In this document: positions 1 to 7,478 of the stretch, in pieces | Numbering within the stretch: position 1 is the first letter of the stretch | Layout of the letters: every line of letters starts with the position of its first letter | Source of the DNA: Candidatus Dormiibacterota bacterium | Lineage (GTDB): Bacteria; Chloroflexota; Dormibacteria; UBA8260; Bog-877 | Reading direction: 5' to 3' | Length of the DNA stretch: 23,552 nucleotides | NCBI GenBank assembly: GCA_003164475.1 | Contig: PLTL01000241.1 | Coordinates: 1 to 23,552, forward strand | Translations under genes and position numbers: made by a program | Notes under the pieces: generated by a model | Database searches by the model: none | What the model saw: the letters and a program-made list of their open reading frames with translations, nothing else | Told to the model about the DNA's origin: nothing

Positions 1-326
1 TCCCTGCTGAAAAGCTCAGGCTAGCGCCCCCGGACTCGGCCGCACAGCGTACAGGTCTGGAGGCTTTGTGGTCGTCAGGGACCCAGTCATGTACCGCACA
101 ACCCGGGCTTGGGGCCGCCGCGGCTCACGCCGCGCAGCGGCGGAGCCGGTCGGCGCTGCCCCTGGTGATGCCATCAGAACCGGAGGCGTGGGCGAAGCAG
201 GATTGGCACCTCCGGCTTCCTCGGTGTGAGAGAGGCGCGCCACCGCTGAGCTATTCGCCCGTGGGAACGCCAGCGCAGCGAGGCACAGCCCGAGTCTTCT
301 CGGGATCGATCCCCCCGCCGTAATGG
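1..326. other. No supported gene
   Basis: I see no convincing gene here. Open frames on both strands are short, compositionally biased and lack recognisable motifs. The stretch lies downstream of the minus-strand membrane protein that ends at 327 and is probably intergenic or decayed sequence. Confidence 0.5.
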
Positions 327-1877
327 TCACGGCCCGCCAACCCCGGCTGCCACCGCCACAGGGTCACTCGATTTGGAGATCCGGATGGGGTCCTCGGGCG
401 CGCCCGCTGACACCGTACTGGGGCGCTGGAGCGCGCCGCCCAGGATGACGCCCATGACCACCAGGAAGTAGTAGTTGAAGAAGGCCCATTTGGCAAAGAG
501 GAAGGCGACCGCAAGGAGGACGGCGCCTAGGTAGAACGCCACCGTCCAGCTACGCGGGCGTGCCCGGGAGAGCAGGAGCAGAGTCGTACCGGTCCATGCC
601 GGCCACACCCAGGTGGGCAGCCAGGCACCCGTCAGCCGGATCCAGGCGGCGTCTAAGTCGAGCCCGTCCACCCGGGGCGCTAGGTGCGCTTGGAAGCCGA
701 GGGTGTAGGACACAAAATTGGCGGGGCCGGCCCAGACGGCGAAGGGCAAGGAGATCGCCACCGCCAGCACGGCGGCGGCGACGATCTCCACCCTGGCCCG
801 ACGCCACCAGAGGAAGGGGAACACGAGCAGCGGCAGGGGGGTGGGCACCGTCGCCATGGCCACTCCCAGGATTGCCACCGAGCTCGTACGGTGCTTGTCG
901 CGCAGCAGGATCCAGAGCGCGATCGCGGCCATCAGGTAGACCTCGGCCCAAGCCTGGAGGATCATGAACGGAAAGAAAGGAAGAGTCAGGCAGAGCACCA
1001 GACACCGCCAGGCGTGTTCGCCGCCACCGTGGCGCTTGGCGAGAACGGTGATCGCAGCGATCAGGGCCACCGCCGCCAGCAGGTTGCTGACCCGGATATC
1101 ACCGATCAACCGTCCCGGAACCGAGAGGAGCAACACCCCAGGCCAGTACGTGTAGTGGGCCAGGGGCACGTGGGGGGTGGTGGTGGGAAGGGCAATCGCG
1201 TACGGGTCCTTCCCGTGGAGGAGTTGCAGGGTGAGTCGCTGAGCGAAGTTGAACACGTCGATGGACGCACGGCCCCAGCGCAGGTGCTCCAGCAGCGTAG
1301 CCAGGCTCACAGAGCCGGCCACCAGACAACCCACCACCCGCAGCCAGGTTCGGTCGGACGCGACCACCAGCACCGCGGCGGCCCCTCCCATGATCGCGAC
1401 CGCGGTGCCAGCTACCAGCGCCACCGCGCTCTGGGGGTGTACATGGAAGACGAGCCCGCTGGTGATCGCCCCCAGGAAGACGGCCACGCTCCAGGTGACA
1501 GGGCTGGCGCCCCGCTTCACGCCACCAGGGGTGAGCATGAGCAGGCAGGCGCCCAGGCCAACCGCGATCAGCCCGGAGAGCCGGTACAGACCGTAGAAGC
1601 GGGCGCAACCGAAGCCGATCAGGACCACCCCGGCCAGGCCTAGAGCCTCTTGGGTCGGCCACGGGGGAGCCCAGTCGGAGAGAGCTCCAAGGACCGCGAG
1701 CCAGCTGTGCCTCACGAGCCGGTTCGGCCGCGGTCGTGTCGTGCTGGCGGCCGGCGCGGCCTCGATCCCCCCGCACCCGGCGGGTGCGGGTTCGGCCTGG
1801 TCATTCACGGGATTACGGGACCATCGCCCTGCCGTCTCCGTCCGATGCCCGCGGGCACACCGGCCGAGCGTACCCAC
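327..1877 (-). CDS. Polytopic membrane protein, GT-C/GT87-like glycosyltransferase candidate
   Basis: The 516-residue product has a polar, Pro/Ala-rich N-terminus (about 1-55) followed by roughly ten or more hydrophobic segments to residue 485 and a short polar tail. The first extramembrane region after the early helices contains Asp207 in a SIDVFNF context, then KDPYA (223-227) and YTYWPG (242-247). An acidic residue followed by an aromatic DPY and YxP segment is typical of polyprenyl-phosphate-sugar-dependent GT-C enzymes such as the DUF2029/GT87 mannosyltransferases. The C-terminal FAKWAFFNYYF segment also fits that group. If so, it would move a sugar from a lipid carrier on the outer face of the membrane. 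The annotated start is GTG at 1877; a second in-frame GTG at 1808 would remove 23 polar residues. It stands alone, so acceptor and pathway are unknown. Another polytopic membrane family remains possible. Confidence 0.6.
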   Translation of the reverse strand: MGTLGRCARGHRTETAGRWSRNPVNDQAEPAPAGCGGIEAAPAASTTRPRPNRLVRHSWLAVLGALSDWAPPWPTQEALGLAGVVLIGFGCARFYGLYRLSGLIAVGLGACLLMLTPGGVKRGASPVTWSVAVFLGAITSGLVFHVHPQSAVALVAGTAVAIMGGAAAVLVVASDRTWLRVVGCLVAGSVSLATLLEHLRWGRASIDVFNFAQRLTLQLLHGKDPYAIALPTTTPHVPLAHYTYWPGVLLLSVPGRLIGDIRVSNLLAAVALIAAITVLAKRHGGGEHAWRCLVLCLTLPFFPFMILQAWAEVYLMAAIALWILLRDKHRTSSVAILGVAMATVPTPLPLLVFPFLWWRRARVEIVAAAVLAVAISLPFAVWAGPANFVSYTLGFQAHLAPRVDGLDLDAAWIRLTGAWLPTWVWPAWTGTTLLLLSRARPRSWTVAFYLGAVLLAVAFLFAKWAFFNYYFLVVMGVILGGALQRPSTVSAGAPEDPIRISKSSDPVAVAAGVGGP

Positions 1878-1964
1878 TGTCCTAGCCGAGCCGCCCGGCG
1901 CTCAGGTGACGGGTTGATGACAGAGCTGGCCCGTACGGCCTGCGTGAAGATGCCAACGCCGCGA

Positions 1965-2291
1965 TTAGGAGTCGGCCTTGGGGGTCCGCGACGGTCGGCC
2001 GTCGAGTTGGCGGCGGACCTCGGGAGGCACCGCCCGCTCCCGCTCCAGGCTCGCCTCCTTCAGGGCCTCCGGGAGACGGTCCAACTTCCCCAGGTGCAAG
2101 CGACGGTCCGCCCGTTGCGGGCCGCTCTCGCCCTCCCGGGTCAGGGGGGGTCCCGCCCGGCCCCGCCTCTGGTGCCGCCTGAGCGCCTTCTGGCAGGCGG
2201 AGCAGTACACCGTGGGCGTCACGCAGATCTGGAGTCCACGCCCGCACCGCCGGCAGCGTTCATCACGGGGTGCGACCGGGCTTCGGTGAAC
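1965..2291 (-). pseudogene. Zinc-ribbon-like open frame without a proper start
   Basis: This minus-strand frame opens after a TAG at 2292-2294 and runs about 108 codons to a stop at 1965. Its beginning encodes RCRRCGRGLQIC and then VYCSACQK, two CxxC knuckles 13 residues apart that look like a zinc ribbon. A basic, helical, low-complexity tail follows. No ATG, GTG or TTG precedes the first knuckle. The only start is a GTG at 2222, which lies between the two knuckles and would lose half the metal site. I read it as a gene remnant that has lost its 5' end, possibly of phage or plasmid origin. It could also be a chance frame in GC-rich DNA. No family is recognised. Confidence 0.3.
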
Positions 2292-2294
2292 CTA

Positions 2295-2776
2295 GGGTGA
2301 ACGGCTCGTGGCTGGACCGAGTACTAGGAGTGCAGATCGGCCCTCACACCAGGGCCTCGTCAGTAGCCTCCCAGACCTAGTCCGAAGGGTGGCAGCCAAG
2401 GCCATATAGGTGGACGGCCGGTGGTGGCCCGTCTGAACTCAGCCGCCCAGCGCACGGCTTCAAAGGCCTGCCCAGGAGAAGGTCGCGGGGTCGACCCCCG
2501 TCTCCGGCGAGACGGTCGAGCCTGTCGGCACGCCTGCGGACGCTTGAGCCGAGACCGAGGCGCTCGGCTCCGGGCACCTTGGCCCCTCCGCGTGGCACTG
2601 GGGCCGCCGCCGTGGGGCCCTTGCTGGTGCTGGCGGCCTCCGGTCCGGAGCCCCAATCAATAGCGACGTCCAGCTCGCCGGCCCGGTTGGCATCAGAATT
2701 GGCATCAAGTGCCCGAAATGCCTGGGCGCTCGCATGGGCCGCTGCACAGAACTCCCATCTTTTTGAACTGAGAGCA
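2295..2776. other. Gene-poor stretch next to a tRNA remnant
   Basis: No gene can be supported. One minus-strand frame runs from inside the tRNA remnant (about 2806) without a stop to 2377. It contains an ordinary-looking stretch around 2670-2760 (AFRALDANSDANRAGELDVA) and then drifts into Pro/Arg-rich sequence. No start codon with a ribosome site is evident and no family is recognised. It may be the tail of a decayed gene joined at an integration site. Confidence 0.35.
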
Positions 2777-2806
2777 TGGCGACCCCGAGCGGATTCGAAC
2801 CCCCGA
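2777..2806 (-). other. tRNA 3'-end remnant, possible attachment site
   Basis: Read on the minus strand, this segment is a tRNA T-arm plus acceptor end: GGGGG, the canonical T-loop TTCGAAT, CCGCT, CGGGGTC, then GCCA. The matching 5' acceptor strand (GACCCCG) is missing upstream and no normal D-arm or anticodon arm is visible. The T-stem has a G-G mismatch at its third pair, while the 3' side would fit an AGCGG partner. A short tRNA 3' end with an altered 5' flank is what integration into a tRNA gene leaves behind as an att site. No integrase is visible in the window. Confidence 0.45.
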
Positions 2807-2921
2807 TCTCCACCTCCACCAACGTGGAGCCGATGCCCAGCGTCACCGGCCTGGGCCCCAGCCTCAGGCCCGGATCCTGGCCCCGGCTTCGGCCCGAACC
2901 GTCGGCATCTGGCTGAAGAGC

Positions 2922-3356
2922 TCAGGCCAGGCTCCCCGGGGTCGGCGCGGCGGCAACCAGCCAGCAGTGATTCCAGGCGGTGGCAAGCCGGGAGTCAGTG
3001 GTGACTAGCGGAGCCGCGAGACGGTCGCTGAGCTCGACCGAGAGAGCGTCCCCAAGGCGCAGCCCGGCGCGGGCCACAGCCCCCCCCAGAAGCTCCGAAG
3101 CCGCGTGGTGACTGCAGGGCATCTGGGCCAGGAGTGAGACGCGCCGCGCCAACTGGGCTTGCGACAGCCTGCCCCAGGCCGCCAGGCGCTGCAGCGCCAC
3201 GGCAACCTCCACCGGGACGTGGTCCGAGATATGAACGTCACGGCCGCGGAGGGCGGTCCGAACCGCGTCACCTTCGGGGCCCCCCAACAGGAGATCGAGA
3301 AGGGCAGCGGTCTCCAAGACCAGCGGCTCAGCCACCACCTGCCCGCTCGACACCAT
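2922..3356 (-). CDS. PIN-domain ribonuclease toxin, VapC-like
   Basis: The predicted 144-residue protein begins at ATG 3356, inside the end of the antitoxin-like gene. PIN-domain toxins are Mg2+-dependent ribonucleases that cut tRNA, rRNA or mRNA when freed from the antitoxin. Its acidic positions line up with the family as Glu15 (VLETAALLDLL), Glu50 (PVEVAVAL), Asp103 (LGDALSVELSDRL) and Asp121 (LVTTDSRLA). The first is normally Asp (VVDASAL), so Glu15 is an unusual but charge-conserving change. The 29-nt overlap with the upstream gene indicates a coupled two-gene operon. The last 20 residues are less typical. The family call is solid; toxicity and target cannot be read from sequence. Confidence 0.8.
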   Translation of the reverse strand: MVSSGQVVAEPLVLETAALLDLLLGGPEGDAVRTALRGRDVHISDHVPVEVAVALQRLAAWGRLSQAQLARRVSLLAQMPCSHHAASELLGGAVARAGLRLGDALSVELSDRLAAPLVTTDSRLATAWNHCWLVAAAPTPGSLA

Positions 3357-3549
3357 CGAGTGCCTCCCGAGCCGTCCCCGGCCCCGGCCCCAACGCGGGC
3401 AGCTGCTCCAGCTCGCGGAGCCAGGCCTCAACCCGAAGTGAGTCCAGCCTCTCGCGCAGCGCGCCCTGGAGGACGCTGGAGAGGTTGAGGCCGAGAGGCC
3501 GGATTCTGGCCGCCAGGTCGTCGGGGAGATACACGTTCGCGCGTGGCAT
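3328..3549 (-). CDS. VapB-like antitoxin
   Basis: This 73-residue protein starts with MPRANVYLPDDLAARI, the short beta strand plus helix of a ribbon-helix-helix DNA-binding antitoxin. A helical stretch (about 17-45) and a Pro/Gly-rich tail likely to bind and block the toxin follow. Two ATGs are available (3555 and 3549). I chose 3549 because the MPRxNVYLP start matches the family and because a -10-like hexamer lies 6 nt ahead. Pairing with the overlapping PIN-domain gene supports the call. Such pairs normally repress their own promoter as a complex. The pair sits directly downstream of the dcw terminator in an otherwise gene-poor region, as expected for a mobile or acquired module. Confidence 0.75.
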   Translation of the reverse strand: MPRANVYLPDDLAARIRPLGLNLSSVLQGALRERLDSLRVEAWLRELEQLPALGPGPGTAREALDGVERAGGG

Positions 3550-3555
3550 GCGCAT

Positions 3556-3561
3556 AATATA
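3556..3561 (-). promoter_or_regulatory. Candidate -10 element for the vapBC-like pair
   Basis: The minus strand reads TATATT here, an AT-rich patch in very GC-rich sequence. With usual spacing, transcription would begin at about 3549, exactly at the antitoxin ATG, giving a leaderless message. No clear -35 hexamer is present. Confidence 0.3.
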
Positions 3562-3729
3562 CACACTCACTCTCGGTGCGATCAGAGCGCCTTGCCTGAT
3601 CCCCTCGGGGCCAACGTCCCCCGGCAGACGGGTAGTGAGAGTACCGGCCAGGACAGGAGGCCCTCGACCCAGGTCACCTCACCGACCCCACCAGGGTTGA
3701 GTCAGCGGTGCAGGGGAACCGGCCGGGCC

Positions 3730-3755
3730 GGCGCGGAGCCCCTCGACTCCGCGCC
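3730..3755. terminator. Perfect 9-bp stem-loop downstream of ftsZ
   Basis: GGCGCGGAG (3730-3738) and CTCCGCGCC (3747-3755) are perfect inverted repeats separated by an 8-nt loop. It is the second hairpin after ftsZ and lies between the dcw operon and the toxin-antitoxin pair. There is no T-run, so a transcription stop or 3'-end stabiliser is inferred. Confidence 0.45.
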
Positions 3756-3778
3756 GCAGCCTCAGCCGAACAGATCGA

Positions 3779-3798
3779 AGCCCCGCCTCAGCGGGGCT
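3779..3798 (-). terminator. Hairpin overlapping the ftsZ stop codon
   Basis: On the minus strand AGCCCCGC-TGAG-GCGGGGCT forms a perfect 8-bp stem whose 4-nt loop contains the ftsZ TGA. TCGATCTGTT, a weak T-rich tract, follows. This looks like the terminator of the dcw operon, with the stop codon built into the loop. Confidence 0.6.
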
Positions 3799-4903
3799 CC
3801 CTCAGGAAGGCGGGGATGTCGACGTCCTCGTAGAGGTTGGGGTTCTCTCGCTGGGGCTGGCGCGAACGCTCGGGCAGCGGCTCCTGGAGGTCCTGGGGCC
3901 GGACGGTGTTGTACCGCTCCGCCAGCAGCGGGTTGACCGGGGCGGTGGGACTGAACCCGGTCGCGATCACGGTGATCTTGACGTCGCCGCCCATGCGGTC
4001 GTCGACCACGGCCCCGAAGATGATGTTGACGTTGGCGTCGGCGCTCTGCCGGATCAGATCGCAGGCTTCGTTGACCTCGTACAGGGTGAGGTCGGGACTG
4101 GCGGTGACGTTGAGCAGGATCCCTCTGGCCCCAGCGATCGAGGTCTCCAGCAGCTGGCTGGAGACGGCGTCCCGGGCGGCGTCCTGGGCCCGGTTGTCGC
4201 CGCTGCCATAGCCGATCCCCATCAGGGCTGCGCCCTGGCCCATCATGATCGCCTTCACGTCAGCGAAGTCGAGGTTGATCAGGCCGGGGAAGACGATGAG
4301 GTCGCTGATCCCCTGGACCCCCTGGCGGAGCACGTCGTCGGCCTTCTTGAAGGCATCCAGCATGGTGGTCTTGCGATCGGTGACCGCGATCAGCCGGTCA
4401 TTGGGGATGGTGATCAGGGTGTCGACCCGGCCCGACAGCGCCTCCATCCCCCGCTCGGCCGTGTCCATCCGCTTGCGACCCTCGAAAGTGAACGGCTTGG
4501 TCACCACCCCTATGGTCAGCGCCCCGCTGGAGCGGGCCAGCTCGGCGATGATCGGGGCCGCCCCGGTGCCGGTGCCGCCACCCAGCCCCGCGGTGACGAA
4601 GACCATGTCGGCGTCGTGGAGGGCGCTGGAGAGCTCCTCGCGGGACTCCTCGGCAGCCATCTCCCCCACCTCGGGGTCGCCGCCACAGCCCAGGCCGCGG
4701 GTCACCTTGCGACCGATGTGGATCTTGGAGGGAGCCTCGGAGGTATCCAGCGCCTGGCGGTCGGTGTTGACGGCGATGAAGTCGACACCACGGAGCTTGG
4801 CCCTGATCATCCGGTTGACGGCATTGCTGCCGCCACCGCCCACGCCGATGACCTTGATACGAGCGTGGCCCTGGGTGGTTCGGTCGAGATCGTCTTGCGG
4901 CAT
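3788..4903 (-). CDS. ftsZ: Cell division GTPase FtsZ
   Basis: FtsZ is the tubulin-like GTPase that assembles into the midcell ring and recruits the divisome. The 371-residue product carries the N-terminal nucleotide site [14 protein letters not shown] (about 19-32), the signature loop GGGTGTG (108-114) and the T7 synergy loop [11 protein letters not shown] (210-220) that completes GTP hydrolysis across the subunit interface. The GTPase and C-terminal domains end near residue 320. A short, Pro/Arg/Gln-rich linker of about 40 residues follows, then the conserved tail [12 protein letters not shown], which binds FtsA and other anchors. The start is ATG 4903 with GGAG five nucleotides upstream, 17 nt after ftsA ends. 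It is the last gene of the cluster and is closed by a hairpin. It should be co-transcribed with ftsA from the internal promoter-like site near 6300. Confidence 0.98.
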   Translation of the reverse strand: MPQDDLDRTTQGHARIKVIGVGGGGSNAVNRMIRAKLRGVDFIAVNTDRQALDTSEAPSKIHIGRKVTRGLGCGGDPEVGEMAAEESREELSSALHDADMVFVTAGLGGGTGTGAAPIIAELARSSGALTIGVVTKPFTFEGRKRMDTAERGMEALSGRVDTLITIPNDRLIAVTDRKTTMLDAFKKADDVLRQGVQGISDLIVFPGLINLDFADVKAIMMGQGAALMGIGYGSGDNRAQDAARDAVSSQLLETSIAGARGILLNVTASPDLTLYEVNEACDLIRQSADANVNIIFGAVVDDRMGGDVKITVIATGFSPTAPVNPLLAERYNTVRPQDLQEPLPERSRQPQRENPNLYEDVDIPAFLREPR

Positions 4904-4920
4904 CGGGGTCTCCTTCAGGG

Positions 4921-6126
4921 TCAGAACAGCTCGTGGAGCCAGCGGTTGAGCCGGCCCGCGCTGCGGGTGGTCCTCTGGTTGGCGCCGCCCCGGGTGCCCG
5001 AGCGCTGTCCCCAGCGCAAGAGCCCGACAGCGGCCGCGTGCTCGGGCATGCCGAGCTGATCGGCGAGTCCTCCCAGTCCCTCTGGCACCGCCAGCCGGAC
5101 CGGCATCTCCAGGATCTGGTGAACCGCGGCGGCGAAGCCCCTCAACCTCACCCCGCCACCGGTGAGCACCAGCTTGCTGAGACCCTGGCCGTCCTCCTCC
5201 AGGGCCCCACCAATCAGCCGGGCCATCTCCCTGGCCCGGGGCTCGATGATCTCGGCCAGCCAGCGCCGGGGCACCTCCTCCGCCCCCACGTGGGAGCGCC
5301 CCACCAGGGTCACCATCTCCTCGGGCAGGACCTGGGCGGGGTCGCAGTGGCCGTGGCGGCACTTGAGCAGCTCGGCCTCGTCCTGGTCGCAGCGAAGCCC
5401 AGCGGCCAGGTCGTTGGTGACGTTCTGGCCCCCCACCGGGAGCACCATCACCCGGCGGATGGTCCCGGCCCTGAAGATGGCGATGTTGGTGGTGCCGGCG
5501 CCGACATCCACGACCGCCACCCCGCCCTCCAGCTCCACGTCCCGGAGCACCCCCTCGGCCGAGGCCAGCGGCTGGACCACCACGTCGTCGATGCGAAGCC
5601 CGGCGGCATGGGCACAGCCCACCAGGGCGGCCAGGTGGGCGCTGGACGCCACCACCAGCTCGGCCTCCACCGCCAGGCGGCTACCGGGGATCCCGCGCGG
5701 GTCCCGGACCCCGGCCCCGGCATCGACCCGGTACTGGCGGGGGATCAGGTGGATCACCTCCTCGCCCTCGAGCCGCGGCACGGACCGGCTGGCCTCGAGC
5801 ACCCGGCTGAGGTCACCCGAGCCCACCGCCCCACCCCTCGAGGTCACCGAGACCACCGCCTGGCTGGAGCGGCTCTGGATGTGGCGGCCGCCCAGCGAGA
5901 GCAGCGCCGAGTCAATCTCCGCCCCGCTGGCCCGCTCGGCCGCGTCCAGGCACTTGGAGACCGACTGGGTGGCGGCATCCGGGTCGGTGATGACCCCCTT
6001 GTGGACCCCGCTGGAGGGGCACTCCCCCACCCCCAGCACCCGCAGCCGATCGCCGTCATCCTCGGCCACGGCACAGCAGGCCTTGGCACTGCCCAGGTCG
6101 ACGGCGGCCAGACGGCGGCCGCTCAA
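4921..6126 (-). CDS. ftsA: Actin-like divisome anchor FtsA
   Basis: FtsA polymerises on the membrane, tethers FtsZ filaments and relays the signal to the FtsQLB/FtsWI complex. Numbered from the TTG at 6126 (401 residues), the ATP site shows phosphate-1 AAVDLGSAK (7-15), phosphate-2 [14 protein letters not shown] (205-218) and adenosine motif [11 protein letters not shown] (320-330). The C-terminal amphipathic helix [11 protein letters not shown] (391-401) is the membrane-targeting sequence. The start is uncertain: no ATG or GTG lies in this frame near the conserved N-terminus. The TTG overlaps the stop of a 21-codon leader ORF as TTGA, suggesting translational coupling. A TTG at 6330 would add 68 atypical residues. 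A frameshift joining the leader ORF to FtsA is the other explanation. The family is certain; the first codon is not. Confidence 0.93.
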   Translation of the reverse strand: MSGRRLAAVDLGSAKACCAVAEDDGDRLRVLGVGECPSSGVHKGVITDPDAATQSVSKCLDAAERASGAEIDSALLSLGGRHIQSRSSQAVVSVTSRGGAVGSGDLSRVLEASRSVPRLEGEEVIHLIPRQYRVDAGAGVRDPRGIPGSRLAVEAELVVASSAHLAALVGCAHAAGLRIDDVVVQPLASAEGVLRDVELEGGVAVVDVGAGTTNIAIFRAGTIRRVMVLPVGGQNVTNDLAAGLRCDQDEAELLKCRHGHCDPAQVLPEEMVTLVGRSHVGAEEVPRRWLAEIIEPRAREMARLIGGALEEDGQGLSKLVLTGGGVRLRGFAAAVHQILEMPVRLAVPEGLGGLADQLGMPEHAAAVGLLRWGQRSGTRGGANQRTTRSAGRLNRWLHELF

Positions 6127-6188
6127 CTCAGGCCCGGCCAGAACCGGTCCCCAGCACTCGCCGGGCCACCCCGAGCAGGCTCGGTCAT
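6123..6188 (-). CDS. 21-residue leader ORF ahead of ftsA
   Basis: ATG 6188 is preceded by GGGGA with an 8-nt spacer, a better ribosome site than any for ftsA itself. The ORF encodes [21 protein letters not shown] and stops at TGA 6125-6123, which overlaps the putative ftsA TTG. It may be a coupling leader that delivers ribosomes to ftsA, or the true FtsA N-terminus separated by a one-base frameshift. Confidence 0.4.
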   Translation of the reverse strand: MTEPARGGPASAGDRFWPGLS

Positions 6189-6301
6189 GAGCAGATTCCC
6201 CAACCGTGATGGTGAGATTTTTTGCAACGTCTGGATGTGCTGAAGGTCGAACCAGAGGGGCGCCCCAGGTCCCCTTCGTGCCGGCTCGGGGACCGCCCTG
6301 C

Positions 6302-6330
6302 AGTGTATCCGCAAACTCGGTCCAGCACAA
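6302..6330 (-). promoter_or_regulatory. Candidate internal promoter for ftsA-ftsZ
   Basis: On the minus strand a -35-like TTGTGC (6330-6325) and a -10-like TACACT (6307-6302) are separated by exactly 17 nt. The site lies in the only sizeable gap of the operon (6189-6428) between ftsQ and ftsA. Matches to the sigma-70 consensus are 3/6 and 4/6, so it is plausible but unproven. An extra promoter before ftsA/ftsZ is common in dcw clusters. Confidence 0.4.
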
Positions 6331-6333
6331 GCC

Positions 6334-6351
6334 CCAAAACCGGCCAAAACC
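6334..6351 (-). repeat. Tandem GGTTTTGG repeat next to the -35 site
   Basis: GGTTTTGG occurs twice, separated by CC (plus strand CCAAAACC at 6334-6341 and 6344-6351), ending 3 bp before the -35-like element. A short A/T-bearing direct repeat in such GC-rich DNA at this position looks like a regulator binding site. The perfect inverted repeat ACATNATGT (6352-6360) adjoins it. Confidence 0.4.
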
Positions 6352-6428
6352 ACATCATGTTGTGTCTCGGGCGGGGCTCATACCCTCAATTTTGCGTCGG
6401 TAGGGCCACCACCCCGGTGCTGCCCGGC

Positions 6429-7469
6429 TCAGTAGCTCACCTCTACCTGGGAGGGGTCCTCCAAGTAGATCTCCTTGATGCCCGCGCTCTTGAGGTTGAC
6501 CTGGCCCGCCAGCGCCCGCAGGGCCTCCAGCTTGGGCCCGATGGAGCTGATCTGGGCACCGGTCAGGGCCAGCCCCAGGTCGGCCGTCCAGCCCACGCTG
6601 CTCTCGATGTCCAGCGCCCCGATCGAGGTCACCACGCAGCGGTCCAGCCCCACCCCGTAGGCGGCGGGGAAGACATGGAAGAGCGCCACCAGGGCCTGGG
6701 TGAGCCGGGCGGGCACGACCACCGAGCCGGCTTTGGCCGGACCGCGGGAGCGCTGGTCCACCAGAAGCGGCAGCTCCCCGCCCGGGATCGCGGGGATGGC
6801 GCCCAGCACCGCCCCGCTGGCGGCCAGCAGCTGCTGACCGGAGCCGCGCTGGTAGACCAGCACCGGGGGCAGAGGGGTCACCGAGAGGACCAGGGTGCCG
6901 GGCCAGCGGAGCTGGACGCTGGCGGCCTTGACCCAGGGCTCGGCAAGCAGGGCGCTGGCCATCGCGGAGGTGTTCAGCAGCAGAGTGCTCTCGCCCCAGC
7001 GGCCACCGGACTCAACCAGCAGCTGCTGCTGGGAGACCACCGAGGAGCCCTCCACCTCGACTCTCTGCACCTTGAGCCAGGGGAGAGCGAAGAGCACCAC
7101 CGCCGCCACCACGGCCACCGCCAAGACCGCCGACACCACCTTGGGCCCCCTGCCGACCTCCCGCCAGGTCTCCAACGCCGCGGTCCGGTGCTCGGCGGAG
7201 CCCCGCATCCGGCCCAGGAAGCGCTGCCGGTCCCGGAACCGGGCCGCCCGGCGCTCGGCCGCCTGACGGGCCACTTCCTCGATCTCCTCGTCGTCCATCC
7301 GGCCCCAGATGGGGCGGGAGCCGATCCGCCCCTCCCCAGGCCGGCGCCGCCGCACCGGAGGACGGCCGGGCCCGGCGCGCTGCGGCGCTCGCAAGGCTCC
7401 GAACTCGTCCGGCACGACGGCGCCGAGGTACCGGCCCCGGGTGGGCTCTTGGCGCGCCGGCCATCTCAT
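6429..7469 (-). CDS. ftsQ: Divisome protein FtsQ (POTRA domain)
   Basis: FtsQ is a bitopic membrane protein that links FtsA/FtsZ-side proteins to FtsL and the FtsWI synthase. The 346-residue product has a long basic cytoplasmic region (1-110) rich in Arg, Gly and Pro, one membrane helix (about 111-131), then the POTRA fold starting VQRVEVEGSSVVS (134-146) and extending through WPGTLVLSVTPLPPV (189-203). A FtsQ/DivIB beta domain follows. The start is ATG 7469, preceded by GAGGGG and only 9 nt from the murB stop. A second ATG at 7298 would shorten the cytoplasmic tail by 57 residues. The cytoplasmic region is longer than in Escherichia coli. Position between murB and ftsA is the classical order. 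Confidence 0.92.
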   Translation of the reverse strand: MRWPARQEPTRGRYLGAVVPDEFGALRAPQRAGPGRPPVRRRRPGEGRIGSRPIWGRMDDEEIEEVARQAAERRAARFRDRQRFLGRMRGSAEHRTAALETWREVGRGPKVVSAVLAVAVVAAVVLFALPWLKVQRVEVEGSSVVSQQQLLVESGGRWGESTLLLNTSAMASALLAEPWVKAASVQLRWPGTLVLSVTPLPPVLVYQRGSGQQLLAASGAVLGAIPAIPGGELPLLVDQRSRGPAKAGSVVVPARLTQALVALFHVFPAAYGVGLDRCVVTSIGALDIESSVGWTADLGLALTGAQISSIGPKLEALRALAGQVNLKSAGIKEIYLEDPSQVEVSY

Positions 7470-7478
7470 GGCTGCCCC

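Noticed and set aside
2360..2846. Overlapping minus-strand frames starting near the tRNA remnant
   Set aside because: Arg/Pro-rich, no ribosome site, one of them starts inside the tRNA-like sequence, and no family is recognised.
2777..2870. Complete tRNA gene
   Set aside because: Only the T-arm and 3' acceptor end are recognisable; the 5' acceptor strand, D-arm and a standard anticodon arm are missing.
3788..5362. FtsZ extended upstream to 524 residues
   Set aside because: The extension runs antisense-like through ftsA in another frame; ATG 4903 has a good ribosome site and matches the FtsZ N-terminus.
4921..6330. FtsA starting at TTG 6330 (469 residues)
   Set aside because: The extra 68 residues have no family counterpart, and the start lies upstream of the candidate promoter's expected transcription start.
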